Shown: positions 44,049 through 52,685 of the stretch, piece after piece
Layout of the letters: each line of letters begins with the position of its first letter
Position numbering within the stretch: the first letter of the stretch is position 1
Source of the DNA: Flavobacterium tiangeerense
Lineage (GTDB): Bacteria; Bacteroidota; Bacteroidia; Flavobacteriales; Flavobacteriaceae
Length of the DNA: 64,000 nucleotides
Assembly: GCF_007830355.1 (NCBI RefSeq)
Contig: NZ_VLKO01000003.1
Location: 299,380 to 363,379, forward strand
Direction of reading: 5' to 3'
Program-made: the position numbers and the translations under genes
The notes under the pieces: generated by a model
What the model was told of the DNA's origin: nothing
Database searches by the model: none
What the model saw: the letters and a program-made list of their open reading frames with translations, nothing else

Positions 44049-44849
44049 TTAAAATCTGTTATCACCGTCTATTAATCGGCCTAAACCGCCTAATAAACTG
44101 CCTTCGTCACGGCTGCTTCCGCCTGCTCTAGGTGCCGATGCAATGATTCTGTCGGCAAGGCGGCTGAAAGGTAAGGACTGAATATAAACTGTTCCTGGAC
44201 CACGTAATGTAGCATAAAATAAACCTTCGCCACCAAAAAGAGAATTTTTGATTCCGCCTACAAACTCGATGTCATAATCTACATCTTTTGTAAATCCTAC
44301 AATACAACCAGTATCGACTTTTAGGACTTCACCTGCGGCTAATTCTTTTTTGGCTAATGTTCCGCCGGTGTGTACAAAGGCCAGTCCGTCACCTTCAATT
44401 TTTTGCATGATGAAACCTTCTCCACCAAATAACCCAGTTCCTAATTTTTTAGAGAATTCGATTCCTACTGATACGCCTTTGGCGGCACACAGAAAAGAAT
44501 CTTTTTGACAAATAAATTTACCGCCAAATTGCGTCAAATCAATTGGGATAATTTTACCAGGATAAGGCGAGGCAAATGAAACTTTACTTTTGGTGTTGTT
44601 TTGGTTGATGAATGCGGTCATAAAGAGACTTTCTCCAGTAAGTACTCGTTTTCCGGCGCTTAATAGTTTGCCAAACAATCCGTTTTCTTGGCCAGAACCG
44701 TCTCCAAAAATGGTTTGCATTTGGATGTTGTTGTCCATCATCATAAAACTTCCGGCTTCGGCAACAACTACTTCTTGAGGATCTAGTTCGATCTCTACGT
44801 ATTGCATTTCTTCGCCGTAAATGTGATAATCGATTTCGTGTGCTTGCAT
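44049..44849 (-). CDS. AIM24/TIGR00266-family protein
   Basis: 266 residues, a beta-rich AIM24-like protein of unknown function. Typical segments: VVVAEAGSFMMMDNNIQMQT, GLFGKLLSAGKR, VGIEFSKKLGTGLFGGEGFIMQKIEGDG, AGEVLKVDTGCIVGF, GGEGLFYATLRGPGTVYIQSLPF, with a Gly/Arg-rich tail. No signal peptide or membrane helix. Bacillus and archaeal members are also uncharacterised. An extended inverted repeat lies in its leader. Confidence 0.85.
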   Translation of the reverse strand: MQAHEIDYHIYGEEMQYVEIELDPQEVVVAEAGSFMMMDNNIQMQTIFGDGSGQENGLFGKLLSAGKRVLTGESLFMTAFINQNNTKSKVSFASPYPGKIIPIDLTQFGGKFICQKDSFLCAAKGVSVGIEFSKKLGTGLFGGEGFIMQKIEGDGLAFVHTGGTLAKKELAAGEVLKVDTGCIVGFTKDVDYDIEFVGGIKNSLFGGEGLFYATLRGPGTVYIQSLPFSRLADRIIASAPRAGGSSRDEGSLLGGLGRLIDGDNRF

Positions 44850-44882
44850 GATTTTTATGTTTTTTAGTTTTTTCTATTTAGT

Positions 44883-44920
44883 ACTTATTAACTGCTGTTG
44901 ATAGCAGTTTAAGAATAAGT
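44883..44920 (-). promoter_or_regulatory. Extended stem-loop in the leader of the AIM24-like gene
   Basis: ACTTATT AACTGCT (44883-44896) pairs with AGCAGTT (44903-44909) and AATAAGT (44914-44920), with a 4-nt bulge. It lies 34 nt upstream of the start. No T tract, so probably not a terminator. Confidence 0.4.
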
Positions 44921-44985
44921 CTTTGACTGGTTTATAACGTTACAGCTTTAGAATTGTTTTAACATTTAGCTCTTTTGAAAACGGA

Positions 44986-45087
44986 GCGAACTTTTTAGCC
45001 CTGATGGCAGTGGCATCTCCCGCTTATAAAAAACAAGGCTTTTGGGCCGTAGTTTTTTGAGCGGGAATATAACGAACAGCAGGACAG
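44986..45087. repeat. Intergenic repeat, family A, copy 3 (reverse orientation)
   Basis: Read on the minus strand it gives CTGCTGTTCGTTATAT, a hairpin of TCCCGCT and AGCGGGA with a second A/T-rich stem, then GATGCCACTGCCATCAGGGCT: the same frame as copy 2. It lies between AIM24 and pepP, in a 328-bp gap that otherwise holds only the leader stem and the pepP terminator. Confidence 0.7.
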
Positions 45088-45121
45088 GTCGTGGTTTTGA
45101 AAATTTCATATACTGCTCCTC

Positions 45122-45156
45122 AAAAAAAAAGCAGCCTAGATTGCGCTAGACTGCTT
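45122..45156 (-). terminator. Terminator of pepP
   Basis: Minus strand: AAGCAG and CTAG pair with CTAG and CTGCTT, followed by nine T (45130 to 45122). Confidence 0.8.
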
Positions 45157-45177
45157 GTTATGGATGGGAAAGATGTG

Positions 45178-46470
45178 TTATGTGTTCATGAGGTCTTCGA
45201 TTTCTTCGACTTCGATAGGAATGTTGCGCATCATGTTGAAAGGTTCGCCGCTTTCTTGAACGATGATGTTGTCCTCAAGACGAATTCCGAAACCTTCTGC
45301 AGGAATATAAATTCCAGGCTCAACGGTAAAGACCATGTTGGCTTGCATTGGCTCGGTCAAAATACCATAATCATGCGTGTCTAGTCCCATGTGGTGTGAA
45401 GTTCCGTGCATGAAATATTTTTTGTAAGCGGGCCAATCAGGGTTTTCGTTTTGCACATCGGCTTTGTCAATAAGTCCTAAACCTAGTAATTCTGAGGTCA
45501 TTATTTTCCCCACTTCGATGTGGTATTGTTTCCAAAGTGTGCCAGTGGTTAACATTTTAGTAGCCTCGTTTTTTACACGAAGTACGGCGTTGTAAACCTC
45601 TTTTTGACGACTAGTATAGCGACCAGAAACGGGAATGGTACGCGTCATGTCACTAGAATAATTAGCATATTCAGCAGCTACATCAAGTAAAATTAAATCG
45701 CCTGCTTTGCATTGTTGGTTGTTTTCAATATAATGCAAAACGTTAGCATTGTTACCCGATGCGATGATAGGCGTGTACGCAAAACCACGAGAGCGGTTGC
45801 GGATGAATTCGTGAATCAATTCGGCTTCGATTTCGTATTCGGTAACGTTTGGTTTCACAAAAGGCAACAATCGTCTGAAACCAAGTTCAGTAATGTTGCA
45901 GGCTTTTTGGATCAAGTCCAATTCTTCGCTTTCTTTTACAGAACGTAGGCGTTGTAGGATAGGGTTGCTTTTGGCAACGGCGTGTGCAGGATATTTTTCT
46001 TTCCACCATTTTACAAAGCGTGCTTCGCGGGTTTCGGTTTCTACCGTGGCGCGGTAATGCTCATTGGTATTGATGTAAATAGTTTCGGCATGCGTCATCA
46101 TTTCGAACAATACTTTTTCAAAATCTTGTAGCCAATACACGGTTTTGATTCCGGTTACTTCGTAAGCACGTTCTTTGGTTAATTTTTCGCCTTCCCAAAT
46201 GGCAATGTGCTCGCTAGTTTCTTTCAAGAAAACCATCTCGCGTTGGTGTTCATAAGGTGCTTCAGGGAACAGTAGTAAAATACTTTCTTCTTGGTCTACA
46301 CCACTCAAATAAAAGATGTCTCGGTGTTGTGCAAAAGGCAAAGTACTATCAGCCGAAACGGGATAAATATCATTCGAATTAAAAACAGCCACACTTTTTG
46401 GCTTCATTTGAGCCATGAATTTGGCTCTGTTTTTTATAAATAAATTGCGGTCAATTTGATGGTATTTCAT
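45178..46470 (-). CDS. pepP: Xaa-Pro aminopeptidase (aminopeptidase P, M24B)
   Basis: 430 residues, cytoplasmic metallopeptidase releasing N-terminal residues before proline. Metal ligands: two Asp in LLDVAAEYANYSSDMTRT, His in HGTSHHMGLDTHD, Glu in TVEPGIYIP and Glu in GIRLEDNI, all in the order of the family. N-terminal creatinase-like domain precedes (residues 1-170). Length is typical for the E. coli PepP type. Ends at a terminator on the minus strand, with 203 bp to the divergent BNR gene. Confidence 0.93.
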   Translation of the reverse strand: MKYHQIDRNLFIKNRAKFMAQMKPKSVAVFNSNDIYPVSADSTLPFAQHRDIFYLSGVDQEESILLLFPEAPYEHQREMVFLKETSEHIAIWEGEKLTKERAYEVTGIKTVYWLQDFEKVLFEMMTHAETIYINTNEHYRATVETETREARFVKWWKEKYPAHAVAKSNPILQRLRSVKESEELDLIQKACNITELGFRRLLPFVKPNVTEYEIEAELIHEFIRNRSRGFAYTPIIASGNNANVLHYIENNQQCKAGDLILLDVAAEYANYSSDMTRTIPVSGRYTSRQKEVYNAVLRVKNEATKMLTTGTLWKQYHIEVGKIMTSELLGLGLIDKADVQNENPDWPAYKKYFMHGTSHHMGLDTHDYGILTEPMQANMVFTVEPGIYIPAEGFGIRLEDNIIVQESGEPFNMMRNIPIEVEEIEDLMNT

Positions 46471-46626
46471 GAGTTGAGTTTTATTTTTTATGGGTGTGAA
46501 ATGTAATTGGAATGGCTTATTTATCTCATTAATTTAAAACAAATGGATGTCAGTCCATATTTTTTATTGATTATTCAAAAATACTAACTTTGAGAGAAAC
46601 AGGTGTTAATTAGAGTATAAAATTTT

Positions 46627-46654
46627 TTGGTCCGTTGATTTATCCTTAAATTTC
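46627..46654 (+). promoter_or_regulatory. Possible promoter of the BNR protein gene
   Basis: TTG (46627-46629), 17 nt, TAAATTTC (46647-46654), one mismatch from TAnnTTTG, 19 nt upstream of the ATG. Confidence 0.4.
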
Positions 46655-46673
46655 GGCATCAAAATCCAACTCT

Positions 46674-49511
46674 ATGAAAAAAGGAATACTCTTAGCTGCC
46701 TTTATTGCGCAAACCGTTGCCTCTGCACAAGTCTCTCCTGAGGCAGTTCAAAATAGTTTAGTAGCCAAAAAACAACTGCAAGAACAATCGCTTTTTAAAA
46801 ACCTAAGTTTGCAAAATGTGGGTCCAACGGTTATGAGCGGGCGCGTTGTAGATGTGGATGTTAATCCTGAAAATCCAACCGAATTTTATGTAGGGTATGC
46901 ATCAGGAGGTTTGTGGTACACGAACAATAACGGAATGAGTTTTGTGCAGGTTATGGATGCAGCGCCTACACAAAATGTAGGTGATATTGCGATAGACTGG
47001 AAAAACGGAACGATTTGGGTAGGAACCGGAGAGGTGAATTCTTCGCGCTCTTCCTATGCTGGAATTGGGATATTGAAATCAACGGATAAAGGAAAGACTT
47101 GGCAAAATATGGGTTTGCATGACACGCACCATATTAGTAGAATTTTGATAAATCCAGTAAATCCGGATGAAATTGTAGTAGGTGCGGTGGGACATTTGTA
47201 TACTAAAAATGAAGAACGCGGTATTTATAAAACCACAGATGGCGGAAAAACATGGAGTAAATCCCTTTTTGTAAACAACGAAACAGGAATTATTGATGTG
47301 GCTGTATCGCCAAAAAATTTCAAAGTACAATATGCAGCTGCTTGGAGTAAAGACAGAAAAGCTTGGGATTTTAAAGGTAATGGATCAGCATCAGGAATTT
47401 ACAAAAGTGAGGATGCTGGAGCAACTTGGAAATTGTATTCTACTGCCAATAGTGGTTTTCCCACAGGTGAAGGTGTAGGTAGAATTGGCTTAGCCGTTTA
47501 TGATGATGCTACAGTTTATGCCGTTCTGGACAACCAATTCAAAAGACCTTTAGACGCTAAAAAAAGCAATTCATTACCAGCAGCCTTTTCTGTTCCTGGA
47601 GATGAGTTTCTTAAAATACCCAATAAAAGCTTAAACTCTATTCTAAAAAACTATGGTTTAACTGAAAAATACAGAGCTGAGAATATCAAACATTGGGTTC
47701 AAAATGGGTATTTGCAACCAAGTGAGGCCGGAAAATTAGTCTTAGCATCCATTAATAGTTTGGCTGATGCCGAGGTTATTGGTGCCGAAGTGTATAAATC
47801 TACCAACGGGGGAACAAGTTGGACAAAAACACACCAAAACTTCATTGACGATTTATTTTATTCTTATGGCTATTACTTTGCAGCTATTTCGGTAGATCCA
47901 AGTAACGCAAATAAAATTTACTTATCGGGAGTACCAGTAATTAAATCAGATGATGGTGGAAAAACGTTTACAAGCATTAGTGAAGAGAATGTCCATGCAG
48001 ATCACCATGTAGTATGGGTGAATCCTAATAAATCTGGGCACTTAATTAATGGTAATGATGGTGGTTTGAACATTTCTTATGATGATGGGGCACACTGGTT
48101 CAAAGGCAATTCGCATAGTGTGAGTCAGTTTTATGCTGTGAATGTTGATGAGCAGGAACCGTATAATATTTATGGTGGAATGCAGGATAATGGGGTATGG
48201 GTTGGACCAAGCAATTATCAATTTTCTTCAGAATGGTTACAAACGGGGAAATATCCTTATGAAAATTTAATGGGAGGCGATGGAATGCAAACTCAAATAG
48301 ACAAACGTAATCCTAATATTGTTTTTACAGGATTTCAGTTTGGAAATTATTACCGTATAGATCGTGCCAATAACAAAAGAGAGTACATTTCGCCAAAGCC
48401 AAAAAAGGATGAGAAACCATTTCGATTCAATTGGCAAACGCCTATTTTGCTTTCCTCACACAATCAAGATATATTGTACATGGGATCGAACTTTTTGCAC
48501 AGATCTATGAACCAAGGACAAACTTGGACTGCAATTTCACCGGATTTGACCCAAGGTGTTAAGGAAGGTAATGTTGCCTTTGGTACACTCGCTACAATTA
48601 GTGAGAGTACTTTGCAATTTGGGTTGCTATACACCGGTAGTGATGACGGACTAATTCAGGTGACGAAAGATGGAGGTGTGAGCTGGAACAAAATTTCAGA
48701 AACTTTGCCACAAAACCGTTGGGTAACTAGAGTAGTTGCATCGGCACATAAAAAAGAACGCGTTTACGCTACTTTAAACGGATACCGCAATGATGATTTT
48801 ACAACTTATGTATTCGCATCTGATGATTACGGACAAACTTGGACTAGTATAGCTAGTAATATTCCTGCAAGTCCAGTGAATGTAATTGCAGAAGATCCAG
48901 TGAATGAGAATGTATTGTATTTAGGGACTGATAATGGACTGTATGTTTCATTAAACAGAGGGAAGACTTGGGAAGATTTCTCCAATGGAATGCCTAATGT
49001 TGCGGTTCATGATTTAGTCATTCAAAAGAAAGCTAAAGATTTAATAGTGGGGACTCATGGACGCTCTATTTACAAAGTTAATTTGGATCAAGTCCAAAAT
49101 ATAAATGACAAAGTTTTAGCTTCTACTATTCATGTTTTTGACTTAAAAAAGATAAAAAAATCAAGAGAATGGGGTAATAGTTGGAGTGCTTGGGCTAAAC
49201 CAACAGATCCTAAAGCTGAGATTTGGTTTTACTCTAATGAAGATGCCGAAGTGGTGTTGCAAATTGAGAACAGCAATAAAGAATTCCTTTTTTCTCAAAA
49301 AGTAATGGCCAAAAAAGGATTAAACAAGCAGGTTTATGATTTATCCGTTCCAAAGGAAATTGTTGAAAAAGCTTTGGCTAAAGACAAGAAAATGAAATGG
49401 GAAGCAGCTAAAAACGGAAAGTATTACTTACCTGTTTCTATAAGTAAAGTTATCATTCAAAAAGGAAAAGATAAAGTAGTGGCTGATCTAGAAATTTTCG
49501 AATCTAAATAA
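46674..49511 (+). CDS. Secreted BNR/sortilin-like beta-propeller protein
   Basis: 945 residues with a signal peptide (MKKGILLAAFIAQTVASAQ). The body holds many BNR/Asp-box-like turns (SxDxGxTW): STDKGKTW, TTDGGKTW, SEDAGATW, STNGGTSW, SDDGGKTF, NQGQTW, DDYGQTW, NRGKTW. They form propellers of the VPS10/sortilin or WD40/YVTN type, as seen in the PUL- and gliding-associated secreted proteins of Flavobacteria. The C-terminal about 130 residues are a separate domain without propeller motifs (VFDLKKIKKSREWGNSW onward). No type IX secretion C-terminal motif is clear. Substrate unknown. Monocistronic. Confidence 0.88.
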   Translation: MKKGILLAAFIAQTVASAQVSPEAVQNSLVAKKQLQEQSLFKNLSLQNVGPTVMSGRVVDVDVNPENPTEFYVGYASGGLWYTNNNGMSFVQVMDAAPTQNVGDIAIDWKNGTIWVGTGEVNSSRSSYAGIGILKSTDKGKTWQNMGLHDTHHISRILINPVNPDEIVVGAVGHLYTKNEERGIYKTTDGGKTWSKSLFVNNETGIIDVAVSPKNFKVQYAAAWSKDRKAWDFKGNGSASGIYKSEDAGATWKLYSTANSGFPTGEGVGRIGLAVYDDATVYAVLDNQFKRPLDAKKSNSLPAAFSVPGDEFLKIPNKSLNSILKNYGLTEKYRAENIKHWVQNGYLQPSEAGKLVLASINSLADAEVIGAEVYKSTNGGTSWTKTHQNFIDDLFYSYGYYFAAISVDPSNANKIYLSGVPVIKSDDGGKTFTSISEENVHADHHVVWVNPNKSGHLINGNDGGLNISYDDGAHWFKGNSHSVSQFYAVNVDEQEPYNIYGGMQDNGVWVGPSNYQFSSEWLQTGKYPYENLMGGDGMQTQIDKRNPNIVFTGFQFGNYYRIDRANNKREYISPKPKKDEKPFRFNWQTPILLSSHNQDILYMGSNFLHRSMNQGQTWTAISPDLTQGVKEGNVAFGTLATISESTLQFGLLYTGSDDGLIQVTKDGGVSWNKISETLPQNRWVTRVVASAHKKERVYATLNGYRNDDFTTYVFASDDYGQTWTSIASNIPASPVNVIAEDPVNENVLYLGTDNGLYVSLNRGKTWEDFSNGMPNVAVHDLVIQKKAKDLIVGTHGRSIYKVNLDQVQNINDKVLASTIHVFDLKKIKKSREWGNSWSAWAKPTDPKAEIWFYSNEDAEVVLQIENSNKEFLFSQKVMAKKGLNKQVYDLSVPKEIVEKALAKDKKMKWEAAKNGKYYLPVSISKVIIQKGKDKVVADLEIFESK

Positions 49512-49528
49512 TATCATTTCTCAGAAAT

Positions 49529-49565
49529 CAAAAAACACGATTCCGTAAGAAATCGTGTTTTTTTA
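49529..49565. terminator. Bidirectional terminator between the BNR gene and aceA
   Basis: AAAAAACACGATT (49530-49542) pairs with AATCGTGTTTTTT (49551-49563), 8-nt loop. Confidence 0.85.
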
Positions 49566-49579
49566 TGCTCTTTAGATAT

Positions 49580-50860
49580 TTAAAACTGTGCCGTTTCAGT
49601 AGAATCTTTCATGGCTGTGGTACTTGATTTTCCTATTGTTACGGTATTTTGTACCGCATCAAAATAAGAAGTTCCTACAAATCCTTGGTGTTTCACCGCT
49701 TTGAAACCGTGTTTTTGTAAAGCAAATTCTCTTTCTTGTAATTCAGAGTAGCCCGCCATTCCTCTTTCTTTGTAAGCTTTTGAAAGTTCAAACATACTTG
49801 TATTTAAGGCGTGAAATCCAGCCAATGTAATGAACTGAAATTTATAGCCCATAGCTGCTAGGTCTTCTCTAAATGTTTCCATTTCAGCTACAGATAATTT
49901 TGCAGCCCAGTTAAAAGATGGAGAGCAATTGTAAGCAAGCATTTTTCCTGGGAATTGTGCGTGAATAGCTTCTGCAAATTGTTTGGCGTATGCTAAATCG
50001 GGGTTACTAGTTTCCATCCAAATTAAATCAGCATACGGTGCGTAACTTAATCCACGGTCAATTCCTTGTTCAATTCCACAATTCACATAAAAAAAGCCTT
50101 CAGCAGTTTTTTCTCCTGTAATGAATTTTGCGTCTCTTGGGTCAATATCACTAGTCAATAAGTTAGCTGCATCAGCGTCAGTTCTAGCAACAACAAGCGT
50201 AGGCGTTCCCATAACATCAGCTGCTAAACGAGCTGCAATTAATTTATTGATAGCTTCTTGCGTAGGAACTAAAACTTTTCCGCCAAGGTGACCGCATTTT
50301 TTAGCAGAACTCAATTGGTCTTCAAAGTGAACACCTGCTGCTCCTGCTTCGATCATCGATTTCATTAATTCAAAAGCATTTAGATTTCCTCCAAAACCAG
50401 CTTCGGCATCAGCCACAATAGGAACTAGGTAGTCTTTTTTATCAGTAGTTCCGTTTACCACTTGTATTTGATCTGCTCTTAAGAGCGCATTGTTAATACG
50501 TTTTACTACAAGTGGAACACTATTGGCAGGGTATAATGATTGGTCAGGGTACATTTCGCCGGCTACATTTGCATCGGCTGCAACTTGCCAACCGCTCAAG
50601 TATATGGCTTCAAGTCCAGCTTCTACTTCTTGAATAGCTTGGTTTCCTGTAAGTGCGCCAAGTCCAGCCACAAAATCTTGCGAATTAAGTTTGTTCCATA
50701 AAGTAGTAGCTCCAAGTCTTGCAACGCTGTGTTCTATTTGGTAAGAACCTTGTAGTTTAACAACTTCCTCAGCAGTATACGGACGCTCAATACCTTTCCA
50801 TCTTGGGTTTGAAATCCAGTCTGCAACTAATTCTTGAATTCTTGTTTCGGTAGTTTTCAT
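49580..50860 (-). CDS. aceA: Isocitrate lyase
   Basis: 426 residues; splits isocitrate into succinate and glyoxylate, the first step of the glyoxylate shunt. Catalytic signature KKCGHLGGK with C189; other segments: [57 protein letters not shown] and [10 protein letters not shown] type. Downstream of aceB in the same direction (64-nt gap), probably one operon. The AceK-type kinase is not seen. Confidence 0.97.
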   Translation of the reverse strand: MKTTETRIQELVADWISNPRWKGIERPYTAEEVVKLQGSYQIEHSVARLGATTLWNKLNSQDFVAGLGALTGNQAIQEVEAGLEAIYLSGWQVAADANVAGEMYPDQSLYPANSVPLVVKRINNALLRADQIQVVNGTTDKKDYLVPIVADAEAGFGGNLNAFELMKSMIEAGAAGVHFEDQLSSAKKCGHLGGKVLVPTQEAINKLIAARLAADVMGTPTLVVARTDADAANLLTSDIDPRDAKFITGEKTAEGFFYVNCGIEQGIDRGLSYAPYADLIWMETSNPDLAYAKQFAEAIHAQFPGKMLAYNCSPSFNWAAKLSVAEMETFREDLAAMGYKFQFITLAGFHALNTSMFELSKAYKERGMAGYSELQEREFALQKHGFKAVKHQGFVGTSYFDAVQNTVTIGKSSTTAMKDSTETAQF

Positions 50861-50924
50861 AGTGTTTGTATGGTTTAAATGGTGTTTAATATTTTAATGA
50901 TATTTATTTTATTGCAATTGTTTT

Positions 50925-52544
50925 TTAAATGTATTTGTATCCTGATAGGGTTAAAAAGTCTATGAAATTCTTGTTTACCACCAGTTGATCTAATAATTGT
51001 TCTGCTAGAATGTATTTTTGTTTCTCATGATTTTCATCCCCAACTAGTTTTTTTATTTTTTCAAATTCTTCCATGGCTAGTTTATGATAGTAATTGGTGT
51101 TTAGTTGTTTTCCGTTATCTAGCGTAACTTTATTTTGTAGCCATTGCCACAGTTGTGATCTAGAAATCTCCGCAGTTGCTGCATCTTCCATCAAGTGGTG
51201 TAATGCTGCAGCGCCTTGGCCATTGAGCCATGAGGCAATGTATAAAACAGAAATACTGATGTTTTTTCGAACGCCTTCCTCTGTGATAGTTCCTTTTGGA
51301 GTTTCTAGTAAATCGCTTTCGGTTACGTGAACGTCCTCTCTTTTTACATGGATTTGGTTTTTAGTTGGCATGTGCTGGTCAAATACAGTCATGGCAAGCG
51401 GAACCAAATCAGGATGGGCGACCCAAGTACCGTCATGACCATTTTTAACCTCACGTTCTTTGTCGGCAATCACTTTGTTAAAAGCTATAGTATTGGCTTC
51501 TTCATTATTTTTGATCGGAATTTGTGCTGCCATTCCGCCTATAGCGTGTATGTTGCGTTTGTGACAACGTTGAATTACTAGTTGTGAATAAGCACTCATA
51601 AACGGAGCTGTCATGGTTACTTGATCCCTGTTTGGAACAATGAAATTGGGATTGTTTCGTAATTTTTTGATATATGAAAAAATGTAATCCCATCTTCCGC
51701 AATTCAAACCAACGATATGATCTTTCAATTCATAAATAATTTCGTCTAATTGAAAACTGGCGGTTATAGTTTCGATTAAAACGGTTGCTTTGAAAGTTCC
51801 TTTTTTTACTCCTAAATACTCCTGTGTAAATAGGAAAACTTCGTTCCACCATCTTGCTTCAAGATAATGCTCTAGTTTTGGGATGTAAAAATAAGGTGCT
51901 GTTCCATCTTCAATAAGTTTTTTATAGTTGTGAAAAGCATATAGCCCAAAGTCAATCAATGATCCTGAAGTTTGTACACCGCCAATTAAAATATTCTTCT
52001 CAGGTAAGTGTAATCCTCTTGGACGAACTAACAACACGGCTGTTTTTTCGTTCAAACTGTATTTTTTGTTTTTTACAGGATCCGCAAGACTAATTGTTTT
52101 GTTTACGGCATCTTTCAGGTTTTGCTGTCCTGTCATAAGATTGCTCCATGTTGGGGAAGTGCTGTCTTCAAAATCAGCCATGAAAGTTTTAGCACCAGAA
52201 TTCAGGGCATTGATTACCATTTTACGATCTACAGGTCCTGTTATTTCAACTCTTCGGTCTGCTAAATCATCTGGTGTAGTTGCTGCTTCCCAGTTTTCTT
52301 CTCTAATTTCTTTTGTTTCCAATGGAAAAGTAGGTAACGTGCCTGCATCAAATAAATCTTGTTGTTTTATTCTGTTTTGTAACAACAACAAACGTTCATT
52401 ATTGAAATTTTCATGAAGTAATGAAAGGAATGTTATTGCTTCATCGGTTAAAATTTCAGGATAACGCTCTGTAGTCTCTATTGAAAAATTTAACATATTG
52501 GTTGAATATATTTCTTTAATTTCTGTTTTTTGACCTGTTTCCAT
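50925..52544 (-). CDS. aceB: Malate synthase A
   Basis: 539 residues, condenses glyoxylate with acetyl-CoA to malate in the cytoplasm. Signature GLNCGRWDYIFSYIKKL and RPRGLHLPEKNILI; FEDSTSPTW, and an N-terminal domain typical of the A isoform. Length fits MSA (not the 700-plus residue MSG). First gene of the aceB-aceA operon, and divergent from the ScfR/RamB-like regulator that likely controls it. No perfect TAnnTTTG box was found before its ATG in the 141-bp gap. Confidence 0.97.
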   Translation of the reverse strand: METGQKTEIKEIYSTNMLNFSIETTERYPEILTDEAITFLSLLHENFNNERLLLLQNRIKQQDLFDAGTLPTFPLETKEIREENWEAATTPDDLADRRVEITGPVDRKMVINALNSGAKTFMADFEDSTSPTWSNLMTGQQNLKDAVNKTISLADPVKNKKYSLNEKTAVLLVRPRGLHLPEKNILIGGVQTSGSLIDFGLYAFHNYKKLIEDGTAPYFYIPKLEHYLEARWWNEVFLFTQEYLGVKKGTFKATVLIETITASFQLDEIIYELKDHIVGLNCGRWDYIFSYIKKLRNNPNFIVPNRDQVTMTAPFMSAYSQLVIQRCHKRNIHAIGGMAAQIPIKNNEEANTIAFNKVIADKEREVKNGHDGTWVAHPDLVPLAMTVFDQHMPTKNQIHVKREDVHVTESDLLETPKGTITEEGVRKNISISVLYIASWLNGQGAAALHHLMEDAATAEISRSQLWQWLQNKVTLDNGKQLNTNYYHKLAMEEFEKIKKLVGDENHEKQKYILAEQLLDQLVVNKNFIDFLTLSGYKYI

Positions 52545-52617
52545 AACTAATTATCTTTTTTTGTTGTCAATATTATTTTTTAACACTGCAATGATACAAA
52601 AAGTTTTTAATAAAAAA

Positions 52618-52681
52618 AGCGAACGTACGCTAAAATGTAAAAATATTTTTTTTGGCGAAAATATTTTTTATCTTATCTTTG
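52618..52681. promoter_or_regulatory. aceBA/regulator divergent control region
   Basis: The near-palindrome AGCGnACGTnCGCT (52618-52631) and two direct copies of AAAATATTTTT (52640-52650, 52658-52668) precede the regulator's promoter: TTG (52652-52654), 19 nt, TATCTTTG (52674-52681). The box ends 4 nt before the regulator ATG. Candidate operator for autoregulation and aceBA control. Confidence 0.5.
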
Positions 52682-52685
52682 AGAT

